Assembly (NCBI GenBank): GCA_016782865.1
Contig: JADHXR010000025.1
Coordinates: forward strand, 1-59,786
DNA: 59,786 nucleotides
DNA from: Phycisphaerae bacterium
GTDB lineage: Bacteria > Planctomycetota > Phycisphaerae > Sedimentisphaerales > Anaerobacaceae
Direction of reading: 5' to 3'
Part shown: one piece after another, positions 51,798 through 59,786 of the stretch
How the letters are laid out: each line of letters opens with the position of its first letter
Position numbering within the stretch: position 1 is the first letter of the stretch
Notes under the pieces: model-generated
The model's database searches: none
What the model was told of the DNA's origin: nothing
The model's input: only the letters and a program-made list of their open reading frames with translations
Program-made: the position numbers and the translations under genes

Positions 51798-52637
51798 TCA
51801 ATAGGGCAGTATCAAACTTGCGCCGAAGGCGCTGGCGTCGGACGAATACTGGTACTCGATATTCAAAATGCTGTCTTCGGTAAGCTGGAGTTTGGCCCCC
51901 AGAAAGAAGCCGTAGAGCGGGCCCTGGTCGATCTGCCATGAGTATTGCCAATCTGAAAGGGCGGATGCAAGGATGGGCTGCTCGGTTCCTCGCAGTACAG
52001 AGTATGTGTCCTCGAACTCGCCCTTGATGTAATAAACGAACGGGCCGCCGTAAATCCACATACTCTCCGACCACTTCTGAGTCGCGCCGGCTGCAATTTG
52101 GAGTTCGGCAAGATCCATACTTATCACGTCGTCGGCGAACCAGTTGCTCGCCCCTAGTTTTCCGTCAAATCTGGACCAGTTAGCCTGAAGTACTACGCCG
52201 AGTTTCAGGTTGCCGTGCTCGAGCAAGGTCGCTTTTGCGCCGCCACCAATTGTGAAGTCCGTGCTGCCGTCGAATTCTTCGCCGGCTTTCCATATGGAGT
52301 CGCCGAAGTCAGCTCTTGTCGCGCCCAATCGCAGAAATGCCGTGCCATTGTCGTCGGCGCCAAACTCGAGACCGGCGCAGACCTTATTTATTTCAAAGTC
52401 CTTGATTGTTCTGGGGATTGCCTCACCCGAGTCCTAAAAGACGCCGGCAAGGTGTTCGGTCCACTTGCCGTCTGACAACTCAAGATCCATCTTCGTATAG
52501 GAATACATGACTTGAGCCCCGAGCTGGCCTCGTTTTAGGTCGACAGCCGGAGGCCCAATCGGATCCAGGGCAAAGGCGGTAGAACCGCTCAGGCTGGCAA
52601 ACACGAGGGCAAGAATAAGGAATTTACTATTTCTCAT
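51798..52637 (-). pseudogene. Beta-barrel outer-membrane protein gene with one in-frame amber codon
   Basis: The frame starts MRNSKFLILALVFASLSGST (signal peptide), continues to a TAG at 52434-52436, then resumes in the same frame with DSGEAIPRTIKDFEINKVCA and runs intact to LLASLILPY-like end (FGASLILPY). Total about 279 codons. Alternating strands such as GLEFGADDNGTAFLRLGATR, LGVVLQANWSRFDGK and ILNIEYQYSSDASAFGASLI ending in aromatic-Y fit an outer-membrane barrel. The rest of the gene is not degraded, so it is either a very recent nonsense mutation or a sequence error. Weak ribosome site before the start. Confidence 0.6.
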
Positions 52638-53078
52638 ACTCTTGGTTCTTGCAAGAATCCTTTTACGATCTGTTCCTTCTTATTTCTTGAGATAGATCAA
52701 TATCCCGACACAGGCTTTTTCGGCATTTGATGCCAGGTACTTTCAGACTGTGTGGATCGGGCGATCTCGGCCGACACCGTACTTATGCCCCTTCGGCCTC
52801 GATTAGGATAGGAATTCGTTGACGTGCCATATCGATTCTTCTTCGATAAAAGAGGTTAACACTATCGTATCAACCTTGATTATTGGCACAGCGGGATATG
52901 ACACCATTACATTCTGGCGGTTTCTTGCTGCCCAAGGAGTGTAGTTGCCGCCAATGACGTATAAGGTGTTCGGTACATTTCCTTTACAAAACTCGCCTGC
53001 CGCTCCAATAACTGGCGTCGGCGGCTAGCTCCTCTCTTAGCTCGCTCAAGGTTGCTACGCTCGTTGCGTGCCGAGCAT
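52638..53078. other. Intergenic region, no gene seen
   Basis: About 440 bases between the barrel gene and the sulfatase gene. Runs of GCTCGCTCAAGGTTGCTACG near 53040 form short inverted pairs but no clear terminator with a T-tract. I see no protein-like frame; any promoter for the barrel gene should lie near 52640-52750, but I cannot pick out a confident -35/-10 pair. Confidence 0.3.
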
Positions 53079-54551
53079 CTACCGACCGTAGCTGCTATTG
53101 ATCGGTCTTTGCATTTTCGCCTTCTTCGAACTCGCTGCGCTCTGCCTGCTATACGCCCGTCCGTTGTCGCCGGGCATGGATCGATGCCATGCAGTTACTT
53201 CGGCAGTAAGACGCCGGACTACTCCTGGATGTTTCTTGGCGAGGTTCTTCGTTTCGCCCGGATCCGCATCGAGATCATAAAGCTGCGGATCGGAGCCGTC
53301 GTATGTGCAAAGCAGCTTCCACTTGCCTCTCCTCACAGCGAGATCGGGCAGATTTGCGACACCGTAAAATGTGTGTCTGTCGGGAGGCCGCCTGAAAAAC
53401 AGCGATCCGACACGCGAGGTCTGCGATCTTCCTGTCAGCGTATCAGCGAGGGCCTGGCCGTCGAAGGTAACGTTCTCGGGAGGGTCAACCCCGGCAAGCG
53501 CCAGCAGCGAAGGGGCCAGGTCAATCGCAGAGATGACCGACGTGTGATTTACTGTGCCTGCCCTGGAAACGTCGATGCTTCCGGGCCCCCACACGACCAG
53601 CGGCGAGCGGATGCCACCCTCGTAGAGCATGGTCTTGAGACCGCGGAACGGCCCGGCCGAGCCCGCGCCTTTCTCGGGACCGTTATCCGAGCATACCAGG
53701 ATCAGCGTATTTGAGCGAAGTTCTTCGCTGTTGCGAATGTAGTCGAACAGTACGCCCAATTGCTCGTCCATCGCGCCGAGCACGCCGTGATAGAGAGTCC
53801 GTTTCTCGCCGTTGCCCCATTTGTCGACGGGCGGCCAAAAGGGACTGTGGACATCGTCCGGCCAGAGGTTGATGTAGAAGGGCTTCTTCTCGTTCGCGGC
53901 CTTTTCAATGAAGGCAATCGCCTCATCGACAAAGCCACCGGTAATCTTTGAACGCAGCATCCACTTGTAGCCACTGCCCAATCGTTCGGCATCTGCCCAA
54001 ATCCGACCCGGTTTGTCCTGCCCGGGCTTGAGCGTAAGCGGCAGCAACTTCGGGCCCAGCCCCTCGAAGTTGGTGACCGAGGCATCGAACCCGTAGTCGG
54101 TGATTGGCGGCGCATCGTCGACGTCACGCTGGCCGCCCATGTGCCATTTGCCGAAATGCCCTGTTGCGTAGCCGGCCTGCTTGAGGAATCGCGCCAGCAT
54201 CGGCGCATTGGGATCGAGCCACTGGGCCATGCCTCGCTCGCGGTTGTGCGCGCGGTTGCTCAGATACGAAGTGATGCGCCATCGTTGCGGGTATTGGCCC
54301 GTGGAGATCGCTGTGCGGGAAGGCGAGCAGATCGGCGAGTTGACATAGAACTGCTCGAAGCGCAGCCCCTCGTCCGCAAGCCGGTCTATATTCGGGGTCT
54401 TGACGTCCTTATTGCCGAAGCAGGAGAAATCGCCCCAGCCCATGTCGTCGATAAAAACCAATACGATGTTGGGTTGCGCCTCTTTGGCGTGCGATGCCGG
54501 TGGAGTGAATGGTGCCGCCAGAATAATCAAGTAGATCAATTTTCTGCTCAT
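53079..54551 (-). CDS. Secreted sulfatase
   Basis: A 490-residue sulfatase with a Sec signal (MSRKLIYLIILAAPFTPPAS). Metal site NIVLVFIDDMGWGD (28-41); formylglycine motif C75-S-P-S-R-TAISTGQ; then GHFGKWHMGG, PFYINLWPDDVHSPFWPP and LILVCSDNGPE. This is the usual length for FGly sulfatases without accessory modules. The C-terminal tail (SRQSAASSKKAKMQRPINSS) is unstructured. It precedes, in transcription order after the next gene, another sulfatase, 12 bases away, so the two are probably co-expressed. Likely removes sulfate from an oligosaccharide; specific position not deducible. Confidence 0.9.
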   Translation of the reverse strand: MSRKLIYLIILAAPFTPPASHAKEAQPNIVLVFIDDMGWGDFSCFGNKDVKTPNIDRLADEGLRFEQFYVNSPICSPSRTAISTGQYPQRWRITSYLSNRAHNRERGMAQWLDPNAPMLARFLKQAGYATGHFGKWHMGGQRDVDDAPPITDYGFDASVTNFEGLGPKLLPLTLKPGQDKPGRIWADAERLGSGYKWMLRSKITGGFVDEAIAFIEKAANEKKPFYINLWPDDVHSPFWPPVDKWGNGEKRTLYHGVLGAMDEQLGVLFDYIRNSEELRSNTLILVCSDNGPEKGAGSAGPFRGLKTMLYEGGIRSPLVVWGPGSIDVSRAGTVNHTSVISAIDLAPSLLALAGVDPPENVTFDGQALADTLTGRSQTSRVGSLFFRRPPDRHTFYGVANLPDLAVRRGKWKLLCTYDGSDPQLYDLDADPGETKNLAKKHPGVVRRLTAEVTAWHRSMPGDNGRAYSRQSAASSKKAKMQRPINSSYGR

Positions 54552-54563
54552 AAGGTGTTCCTC

Positions 54564-56306
54564 TCACTCGGATAAATAGAATGGATACAATTGAACGCGC
54601 TTAGCGTAGCGTAGCCACTCGTCGGCAAGTTGCCGGACGCGCTGCGGATGCTTATCTGCCAGGTCTGTGGTTTCACAGCGGTCGCGTTTGAGGTTGTACA
54701 GCTCCCAGCCGATCTCCCACGGCATACGTTTGCTCCAGACGAGTTTCCAGTCGCCCCGAATCAACGCGCGTGCCTCCTGATGCTCGAAGTAGAGGGGACG
54801 CTCAGGCAAAGACTTGCCGTTAAAGACGCCCAGCAGGTTTACGCCTTCCTCGGTTTGAATGGTGTTACCGGCAAAGGTCTTGGGATAATCGGGCCCGGCG
54901 GCGGCGCGCAGAGTCGGCATAACATCGATGAGATGACCGCGCTGCCGGACCCAGGCGCCTTTAGGTTGGATGCCTTCTGGCCAGTGGGCAATGAACGGCG
55001 TGCACACGCCGCCTTCGTGGGTGAAATGCTTGTACAGGCGCAAGGGGGTGTTGCCCAGATTTGACCAGCCGCTGCCGTAGGAGTGATGTGTGCCGGGGCC
55101 GCCCATTTTTCGCAGTTCATCTGCCGTGTGCAGGTGTGTGATTCCCCTGCGGCTCGTTCCGTCGAACCCGAACGGGCCCCATTCGTAGCAGGCGCCGTTG
55201 TCACTGAGGATCATGATCAGCGTATTGTCGAAGTCGCCGGTCCGCTTCAAGTGATCGACAACCTTTCCCACGCCGCGGTCCACGTGTTCGACCATCGCGG
55301 CAAATAGCGCCATACGCCGGGCCAGGTCCTTCTGGCGCGCCGGCTCGAGCGAATTCCACGGCGGATTCGGCTTGCCGGGAAAACCGTTGGCAATGTCGTC
55401 CCTATCCACCGGAACCAGCGAGCGCTCGGTCAGAGTCCAGCGATCTGAGTCCACCAGACCAATATGTTTCATGCGCTCGTAGCGCTGCTCGCGCAACTCG
55501 TCCCAGCCGCGCAGGTATTTTTCGTAGTACTTGTCTGCGCTGGCCGCCGGGGCCTGGACCGGAAAGTGCGGCGAGGAATGCCCGAGGAAAAGGAACCACG
55601 GCTTGCTGGCCTTTTGGCCCTGCTTGATGAACTCGAGCGCGTACTCGCTGAACACATCGGTGGCGTAGAAGTCACCCTGTTTGCGATCGATTTCCTTCTT
55701 GCGCCCCTCAGGCAGACGCCGATAGAAATCCGCGTCCCACTGGTCGTGCGAGTGCGCCATCATATAGCCGTAGAATTCGTCGAAGCCGCGCTGGGTCGGG
55801 CCGGTTTTGTCGTGCATGTGCCATTTGCCGACGTAGTAGCAGCCGTAGCCGGCGGGCTTGAGCACCTCGGCAAGGGTCACGCATCGGTTGTTTAAGCGCC
55901 CCAGGTAAGCGGGCCCGTTTGTCTTATGAGGGTTTCGCGTGGTGAAGCTGGCGATTCCCGCCTGCGGGGGATAAAGCCCGGTCATCAGCGATGCCCGGCT
56001 GGGGCAGCAGCGGGTGGAATTGTAGAACGACTCGAAGCGGACGCCTCCTTTCGCGAGACTGTCAATGTTCGGCGTCTCGATTTCGCCGCCGTAGCAGCCG
56101 AGATCGGAATAACCGAGATCGTCAAAGAGAATCACAAGGATGTTAGGCCTGTCCGCAAGCGCCGAGACGGCAAGTGAGCCAAGCACCAAAAGAGCGAATA
56201 GCGTATAGCGGATGGCGGATAGAGAAAGAGAGCTATCCCGGCGCGCCGGGATACGCTGTATGCTATACGCTCTACGCTCCACGCTATATGCTGTCCGATA
56301 TTTCAT
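54564..56306 (-). CDS. Secreted arylsulfatase-like protein, N-terminus made from a spacer repeat
   Basis: A 580-residue sulfatase. RPNILVILFDDLGYSDLGCY (53-72) begins the catalytic domain; formylglycine motif C100-C-P-S-R-ASLMTGLYP; then YYVGKWHMH, PWFLFLGHSSPHFPVQAP and LIMILSDNGACYEWG. Residues 1-50 contain no conserved sulfatase sequence: they are the translation of an inverted-repeat element (56185-56300), ending in a hydrophobic stretch RYTLFALLVLGSLAVSALA that probably works as the signal peptide. AAAGGA then three ATGs; the third (56306) has the best spacing. It is upstream of the sulfatase at 53079 in the same direction. Confidence 0.88.
   Translation of the reverse strand: MKYRTAYSVERRAYSIQRIPARRDSSLSLSAIRYTLFALLVLGSLAVSALADRPNILVILFDDLGYSDLGCYGGEIETPNIDSLAKGGVRFESFYNSTRCCPSRASLMTGLYPPQAGIASFTTRNPHKTNGPAYLGRLNNRCVTLAEVLKPAGYGCYYVGKWHMHDKTGPTQRGFDEFYGYMMAHSHDQWDADFYRRLPEGRKKEIDRKQGDFYATDVFSEYALEFIKQGQKASKPWFLFLGHSSPHFPVQAPAASADKYYEKYLRGWDELREQRYERMKHIGLVDSDRWTLTERSLVPVDRDDIANGFPGKPNPPWNSLEPARQKDLARRMALFAAMVEHVDRGVGKVVDHLKRTGDFDNTLIMILSDNGACYEWGPFGFDGTSRRGITHLHTADELRKMGGPGTHHSYGSGWSNLGNTPLRLYKHFTHEGGVCTPFIAHWPEGIQPKGAWVRQRGHLIDVMPTLRAAAGPDYPKTFAGNTIQTEEGVNLLGVFNGKSLPERPLYFEHQEARALIRGDWKLVWSKRMPWEIGWELYNLKRDRCETTDLADKHPQRVRQLADEWLRYAKRVQLYPFYLSE
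56185..56300. repeat. Inverted-repeat element inside the sulfatase 5' end
   Basis: Plus-strand AATAGCGTATAGCGGATGGC on the left, hairpin core CCCGGCGCGCCGGG (56237-56250) and TACGCTGTATGCTATACGCT on the right: a palindrome of GTATAGCG-type units around the same ATCCCGGC...GCCGGGAT core as in repeats A, B, E, G and K. It is read through in frame by the sulfatase gene (core codons give IPARRD). Confidence 0.7.
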
Positions 56307-56561
56307 CATCATTCCTTTCTTCAAGAGATACTGTTTCATCCGATTGTATTTCATGCTATTCTATCATTCCAGGTATGAACCCTCATTAAATCGAAAAAAT
56401 ATGCGAATTCAAGCCGATTATGCTGTTATTCCCAACTGCGACAAGTAATAGCACCAAGGCCGGATATCTGAAGACCAACGGAAGGCGCTTGGCACAAATT
56501 GCTTCGGCCCTTCTAACGCGACGAGCTGGCAAGATCGATCCATTCATCGTATTGATAGCTT

Positions 56562-56610
56562 CAACCTCTCATATGATGGATCGGTATATAAGAAAAAGCG
56601 ATTCATGCAT
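56562..56610 (-). repeat. 49-base repeat, copy 2
   Basis: Reverse complement of 480-528 with about 5 mismatches. The other half of the hairpin found at 462-474 is not present here, so this copy is not a terminator. Confidence 0.5.
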
Positions 56611-56654
56611 TGGCTTCTGAAGTTCCCAGCGAACTCAAATCTCACTGCAAGACG

Positions 56655-56837
56655 TTAAACGAAAAACCAGTAATGGATAGAGCTCCATAAATTTGTCAGA
56701 ATTAAATTTGTTAAGGCCATCAAATCCCGATAAGCGCTGTAGTCTCCCTCATTAGAGAACGTTGCCTGCCGCCGATTACCGCGCTGAGTCACGTGGTGCG
56801 GCACTCCCGGAACCACAACTCTTGCTAACCGTGCCAT
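56655..56837 (-). pseudogene. Truncated REP-associated tyrosine transposase (RAYT / Y1 family)
   Basis: The frame starts MARLARVVVPGVPHHVTQRG, then NRRQATFSNEGDYSAYRDLM, the distinctive N-terminus of RAYT/TnpA-REP proteins (Y1_Tnp), including the metal-binding HH pair in VPHHVTQRG. After about residue 41 it turns into unrelated codons and stops, so the catalytic Tyr and rest of about 200 residues are lost. RAYTs are known to mobilise hairpin-forming REP sequences; the relic is therefore relevant to the hairpin repeats across the window. Confidence 0.7.
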
Positions 56838-57075
56838 CCCTCAACTGTAATTCCTCGCCAACATAATTGCAGCAAATAAATATGTATGTCCCCCGAAATC
56901 CCCCACTATAGCAGTCCCATTCATGACCTACTCAAAGAGCATTTATGGTGTATTCTGCGATGCTACAGTGGTCCGATCTTCGGTTAACAATCGCACGGTG
57001 GATCAGATGCCGGCTGGCGACTTGCTGTAATACCGGCATTGAGAGGAGGGTGGATTTCCTTCGCAACGTCCCGCA

Positions 57076-58797
57076 TTAAAAGGGCCCGCCCTTGGGCTGT
57101 CCTTCACACTTTGGAGACAAAATGCTTCCTGCGGCAACTGGATTAAAAAACACAAACTCGACGAAGACAAAGCCTCCATCAACCTCTTCGCAAACCGGTT
57201 TTGGGAGCACCTGCCTGTATTCCACGTATTGTTCGCTGCTCACGATCAGAGCTATATGCTCGTCGCCCCAATCCGTCATAATCAACTCTTTGAACTGATC
57301 GATATCAAGCAGGCGGTGCTTCGAGTCGTCGTATGAGAGCCCATACGCCAGCTCGCCAGCCCTGCCGAGAAGAAGAACGTCGTTACGTTTGTAGCTCCAG
57401 CAAACGGCGGAAGTCAAGGAGATGTCTGAAACAATGACAGTATCTTGAGTAATTCTATCCTTGTGTCGCCTCAAGAATTCGGTCGGCGTCTTCTTCTCCG
57501 TCAATCGGTCGGGTATGATAAAGTGTGCACTGAACATGAGCAACAAAGGTGCCAAACAGGAAAAGACAAATTTCCGAGCATAACCTGTCGCCCTGCCGGC
57601 CTGGATGAGCAGAACAGCATACGTCAGAAGCCCGATAGCCAGCAACAGCAACTTCCAAGTCTCGCCCGGACGGTATATTCGTGCTTCAGGTATGAGTGCC
57701 TGAGTCAACAGCAGCGCGACGCCCAAGATGACGATTATGTATACCGCCGAGACTCTGCCGGGACTGCCGAAGGTTTTGCCCGTTCCGGTGGCGAATTCTC
57801 GCCTCAGACCAATTGCAAAAAGTACTATAAGGGGCGGAAAGCACGGTAATATGTAAGTCCCCAGTTTTCCCCGGCAGGCGGAAAAGAACAGAAAAGGAAA
57901 CAGAAACCAGCAGGCCGCAAAACGGAGTAGGGGGTCTTTACATGGGGCCTTTCTAAGTCCGTATACCACCGCAACAATTTGGGGTGTCCACGGCAGAGTT
58001 CCCCCCAAAAGAATAGGAATGAAATACCAGAAGGGATTAGGATGCTGGCCCCCATGGGGAGATATCAAGCGGTCAACATGCTCCACCCAGAAGAAGTAAT
58101 GCCAGAAATCAGGCTCCCTGAGATGAATCATGATGCACCAGGGAAGGGTCGTAAGGACAGCCGTGACGGCCACTACCAGGAACCGGCATGTCGCTTCTTT
58201 AAGTCGGCGATGCCAGATTCCGAAGGGAATAATGACGATGGCCAGCAACAGAAAGGCCAAGAATCCCTTTGTCAGGAACGCCAGACCGAGGACGACACCT
58301 GAACAGACGAGAAAAGCCGTTCTCTTGAGTGGGTGGGTCTCCATAAAACCAAAAAAGAATGCAATCATTGAGGCCGTGATGAGCATGGAAAATATGCTGT
58401 CCAGCACACAAGAAACTCCCACACCATAGACTTCAACACATGTTAGAAAGACGGATGGTGCTACTATCGCCACCAAGGTGTCGCCGGTGAATCGGCGAAC
58501 AAGGAAGAAGAGCATTAGCGCCGATAGTCCCACCGCCAAAGCGGAAGGTAAACGTATTGCAAAGGCATTCTCGCCCAGCAACCTGATGCTCAGCGCATGG
58601 AGCCAATGGCCGAGGATCGGCTTTTCGAAGTATCGCAATCCGTTCAGTCGAGGGACGACCCAGTCCCCGGTCTCAACCATTTCCCTGCCCATCTCGGCGT
58701 ACCGGGTCTCGTCTGGAATGACCATGGGCCGCACACCCAGCGGCACAATGTACAGCACGAAGAATAACGCGAGCATAGTGATTGTGACTTTTGCCAT
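57076..58797 (-). CDS. ArnT-like integral membrane glycosyltransferase (GT83/PMT family)
   Basis: A 573-residue polytopic membrane protein. Residues about 28-66 hold the family signature PDETRYAEMGREMVETGDWV and LRYFEKPILGHWLHALSIRL, with the Asp-Glu pair in the first periplasmic loop that is catalytic in lipid-A aminoarabinose transferase and yeast O-mannosyltransferases. About 12 hydrophobic segments follow and a soluble C-terminal domain (FLRRHKDRITQDTVIVSDIS onward). It should transfer a sugar from an undecaprenyl-linked donor to an acceptor outside the inner membrane (lipid A, protein or glycan); acceptor unknown. No Arn pathway genes are near. Confidence 0.85.
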   Translation of the reverse strand: MAKVTITMLALFFVLYIVPLGVRPMVIPDETRYAEMGREMVETGDWVVPRLNGLRYFEKPILGHWLHALSIRLLGENAFAIRLPSALAVGLSALMLFFLVRRFTGDTLVAIVAPSVFLTCVEVYGVGVSCVLDSIFSMLITASMIAFFFGFMETHPLKRTAFLVCSGVVLGLAFLTKGFLAFLLLAIVIIPFGIWHRRLKEATCRFLVVAVTAVLTTLPWCIMIHLREPDFWHYFFWVEHVDRLISPHGGQHPNPFWYFIPILLGGTLPWTPQIVAVVYGLRKAPCKDPLLRFAACWFLFPFLFFSACRGKLGTYILPCFPPLIVLFAIGLRREFATGTGKTFGSPGRVSAVYIIVILGVALLLTQALIPEARIYRPGETWKLLLLAIGLLTYAVLLIQAGRATGYARKFVFSCLAPLLLMFSAHFIIPDRLTEKKTPTEFLRRHKDRITQDTVIVSDISLTSAVCWSYKRNDVLLLGRAGELAYGLSYDDSKHRLLDIDQFKELIMTDWGDEHIALIVSSEQYVEYRQVLPKPVCEEVDGGFVFVEFVFFNPVAAGSILSPKCEGQPKGGPF

Positions 58798-58919
58798 AAT
58801 TCAAAACCAATCACACTTAATAGAACCGGTCTCCGAGAGGAATCTCATCTATTGTGTACGCCGTGCAATCTATCATGTACAACCCATGCCCTCGGGCGCC
58901 TCCGTTGTCAAACATGTGA

Positions 58920-59786
58920 TCAGTCCAACTTTGAAGACGCTGATATGTAGGCGCCGGGAACCTGGACATAGTCAAAAATTCCTCCTGCACGATGCCCCGT
59001 GAACTGTCCCAGCAACCAGGTCACGTTCAAACCGATTCCAAAATAGCTGTGACGGCTTTCGCTGTTGAAATAGCGTCTATCTTCTCCATACCCACGGCTG
59101 TAGTACCCAAGTTGTATTTCAATTGATTTCAGCAGGGGATTATTCGTTTTCAGAAAACCATCCGGTTTCAGGGCGAACAGGTATTTCTGTCCGGAATAGT
59201 CCGTAAAGGGGTCCGATCGGTCCCCATGTCGAAAAGCCGGCGAAGGATACCACTCCAGGCGAAAATCTACCATGTCCTTGAGCGAAGGAAATCGATGGCG
59301 CAAGTAGGACATACCTACGCCTATAGTGTCCATTGCTTCATCTTGCCAGCTAAAGCCATGTTCGGCGCTGAAGCCGTCGCCCACTTCGATCAGAGTCATC
59401 TGAGACCAACTGCTCAATGCCCCGCCCAGGATCGCTTCCTCGTCCGAGTATCCCCATTTCCTGTAGATGTTGTTGTAAACGCCGGTGAGCACATATGCGC
59501 TGAAGGCATGGCCCAGTTTGTCGGCGCCGCCGAACTTGGTGTCGGGATCGAACCAGCCCTCGTCTTTGAAATGAAATGAAGAACTGCAATAATCCCAAGA
59601 TACGGACCCCGCCGCCGCTATAACACCTACCGCCGCCAGGTTGAGTACAACCACTTTCTTCTCTCGCGGCCAGTCGGCCATCGGCCACCACGGAGGTTCA
59701 GGAGAAGACTCCTCTTCGCCAAGTCCAGACACGAGGGGCGAGTTGGAACACGAGACCATGGTGCCCGACGCATTCCGTTCGCCCGC
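58920..59786 (-). CDS. YfiM/DUF2279-family outer-membrane-associated protein, 5' end at window edge
   Basis: At least 279 residues (from ATG 59759); the frame stays open to the window end, so the true start may lie outside. A hydrophobic helix (VVVLNLAAVGVIAAAGSVSW) precedes FGGADKLGHAFSAYVLTGVY, the D-K-L-G-H-A signature of YfiM/DUF2279. The rest carries beta-strand-like segments (IEIQLGYYSRGYG; YFGIGLNVTWLLG). Members are predicted lipoproteins or outer-membrane proteins of unknown function. The gene is 122 bases upstream of the ArnT-like gene in the same direction. Confidence 0.75.
   Translation of the reverse strand, partial: AGERNASGTMVSCSNSPLVSGLGEEESSPEPPWWPMADWPREKKVVVLNLAAVGVIAAAGSVSWDYCSSSFHFKDEGWFDPDTKFGGADKLGHAFSAYVLTGVYNNIYRKWGYSDEEAILGGALSSWSQMTLIEVGDGFSAEHGFSWQDEAMDTIGVGMSYLRHRFPSLKDMVDFRLEWYPSPAFRHGDRSDPFTDYSGQKYLFALKPDGFLKTNNPLLKSIEIQLGYYSRGYGEDRRYFNSESRHSYFGIGLNVTWLLGQFTGHRAGGIFDYVQVPGAYISASSKLD

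Larger units (their letters stand above)
56355..57075. other. Region with only relics
   Basis: This 720-base gap contains a copy of the 49-base repeat (56562-56610), a RAYT transposase relic (56655-56837) and AT-rich sequence. I see no intact gene. A plus-strand 66-codon frame at 56420 has no recognisable content. Confidence 0.4.

Noticed and set aside
51798..52637. Genetic code with TAG as sense codon
   Set aside because: TAG terminates other clear genes in the window, and only this gene has an internal TAG, so a mutation or error is simpler.
56655..56837. Intact insertion sequence
   Set aside because: Only the first 41 or so residues of a RAYT-type transposase remain; no catalytic Tyr region and no clear ends.
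57076..58797. Assigning arnT and polymyxin resistance
   Set aside because: The family signature fits, but no other Arn pathway genes are present, so the acceptor and role cannot be named.

Overview
The window looks like a planctomycete chromosome fragment, probably from the Phycisphaerae/Sedimentisphaerales side. This is an inference from gene content: several Tat-signalled sugar enzymes, three FGly-type sulfatases, rhamnosidase-like glycosidases, SEC-C motif proteins, and modular spacers full of short hairpin repeats. No rRNA, tRNA, CRISPR array, intact transposase or recognisable transcription regulator was seen.

Region 1 (1-9.5 kb) carries gene remnants and a terminator, two SEC-C motif proteins, and a compact chaperone operon. 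The operon encodes a 1009-aa helical-repeat protein, a J-domain protein with PPD instead of HPD, a divergent GrpE, an Hsp70 and a small zinc-ribbon protein. Region 2 (9.5-11.9 kb) has a decayed VapBC-like toxin-antitoxin pair, a DUF4143-type ATPase and a truncated secreted-protein gene.

Region 3 (11.9-40.4 kb) is a sugar-acid catabolic island. On the plus strand lie an enolase-superfamily dehydratase, an HpcH/HpaI aldolase and a tripartite tricarboxylate transporter whose TctC and TctB are fused. A long minus-strand run follows: UxaE-like epimerase, SDR, Fe-alcohol dehydrogenase, a UroD relic, a Tat protein, a second aldolase, a second dehydratase, a GntP permease, glucarate dehydratase and both halves of altronate dehydratase. 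A plus-strand run carries an Nramp-like transporter, SDR, aldose epimerase, Gfo/Idh/MocA oxidoreductase, TIM-barrel isomerase, a second GntP permease and a ChaN-like lipoprotein. GarR and a transaldolase lie on the minus strand. Together these genes would take up hexuronates, aldarates and deoxy-sugar acids, dehydrate them, cleave the 2-keto-3-deoxy acids and reduce tartronate semialdehyde.

Region 4 (40.6-56.3 kb) is a polysaccharide-degradation block: three sulfatases, a GH106-like and a GH78-like glycosidase, a large secreted protein with a duplicated binding module plus CBM9, and several decayed genes (a frameshifted CBM-bearing gene, a porin-like gene with one amber codon, a duplicated signal-peptide relic). 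With region 3 it suggests degradation of a sulfated, rhamnose- and uronate-containing polysaccharide (ulvan-like or rhamnogalacturonan-like); the substrate is inferred. Region 5 (56.3 kb to the end) holds a RAYT-type transposase relic, an ArnT-like glycosyltransferase and a partial YfiM/DUF2279 protein.

The most unusual feature is a set of short palindromic spacer repeats that appear to have been captured inside reading frames, forming two signal peptides and a membrane-protein loop.
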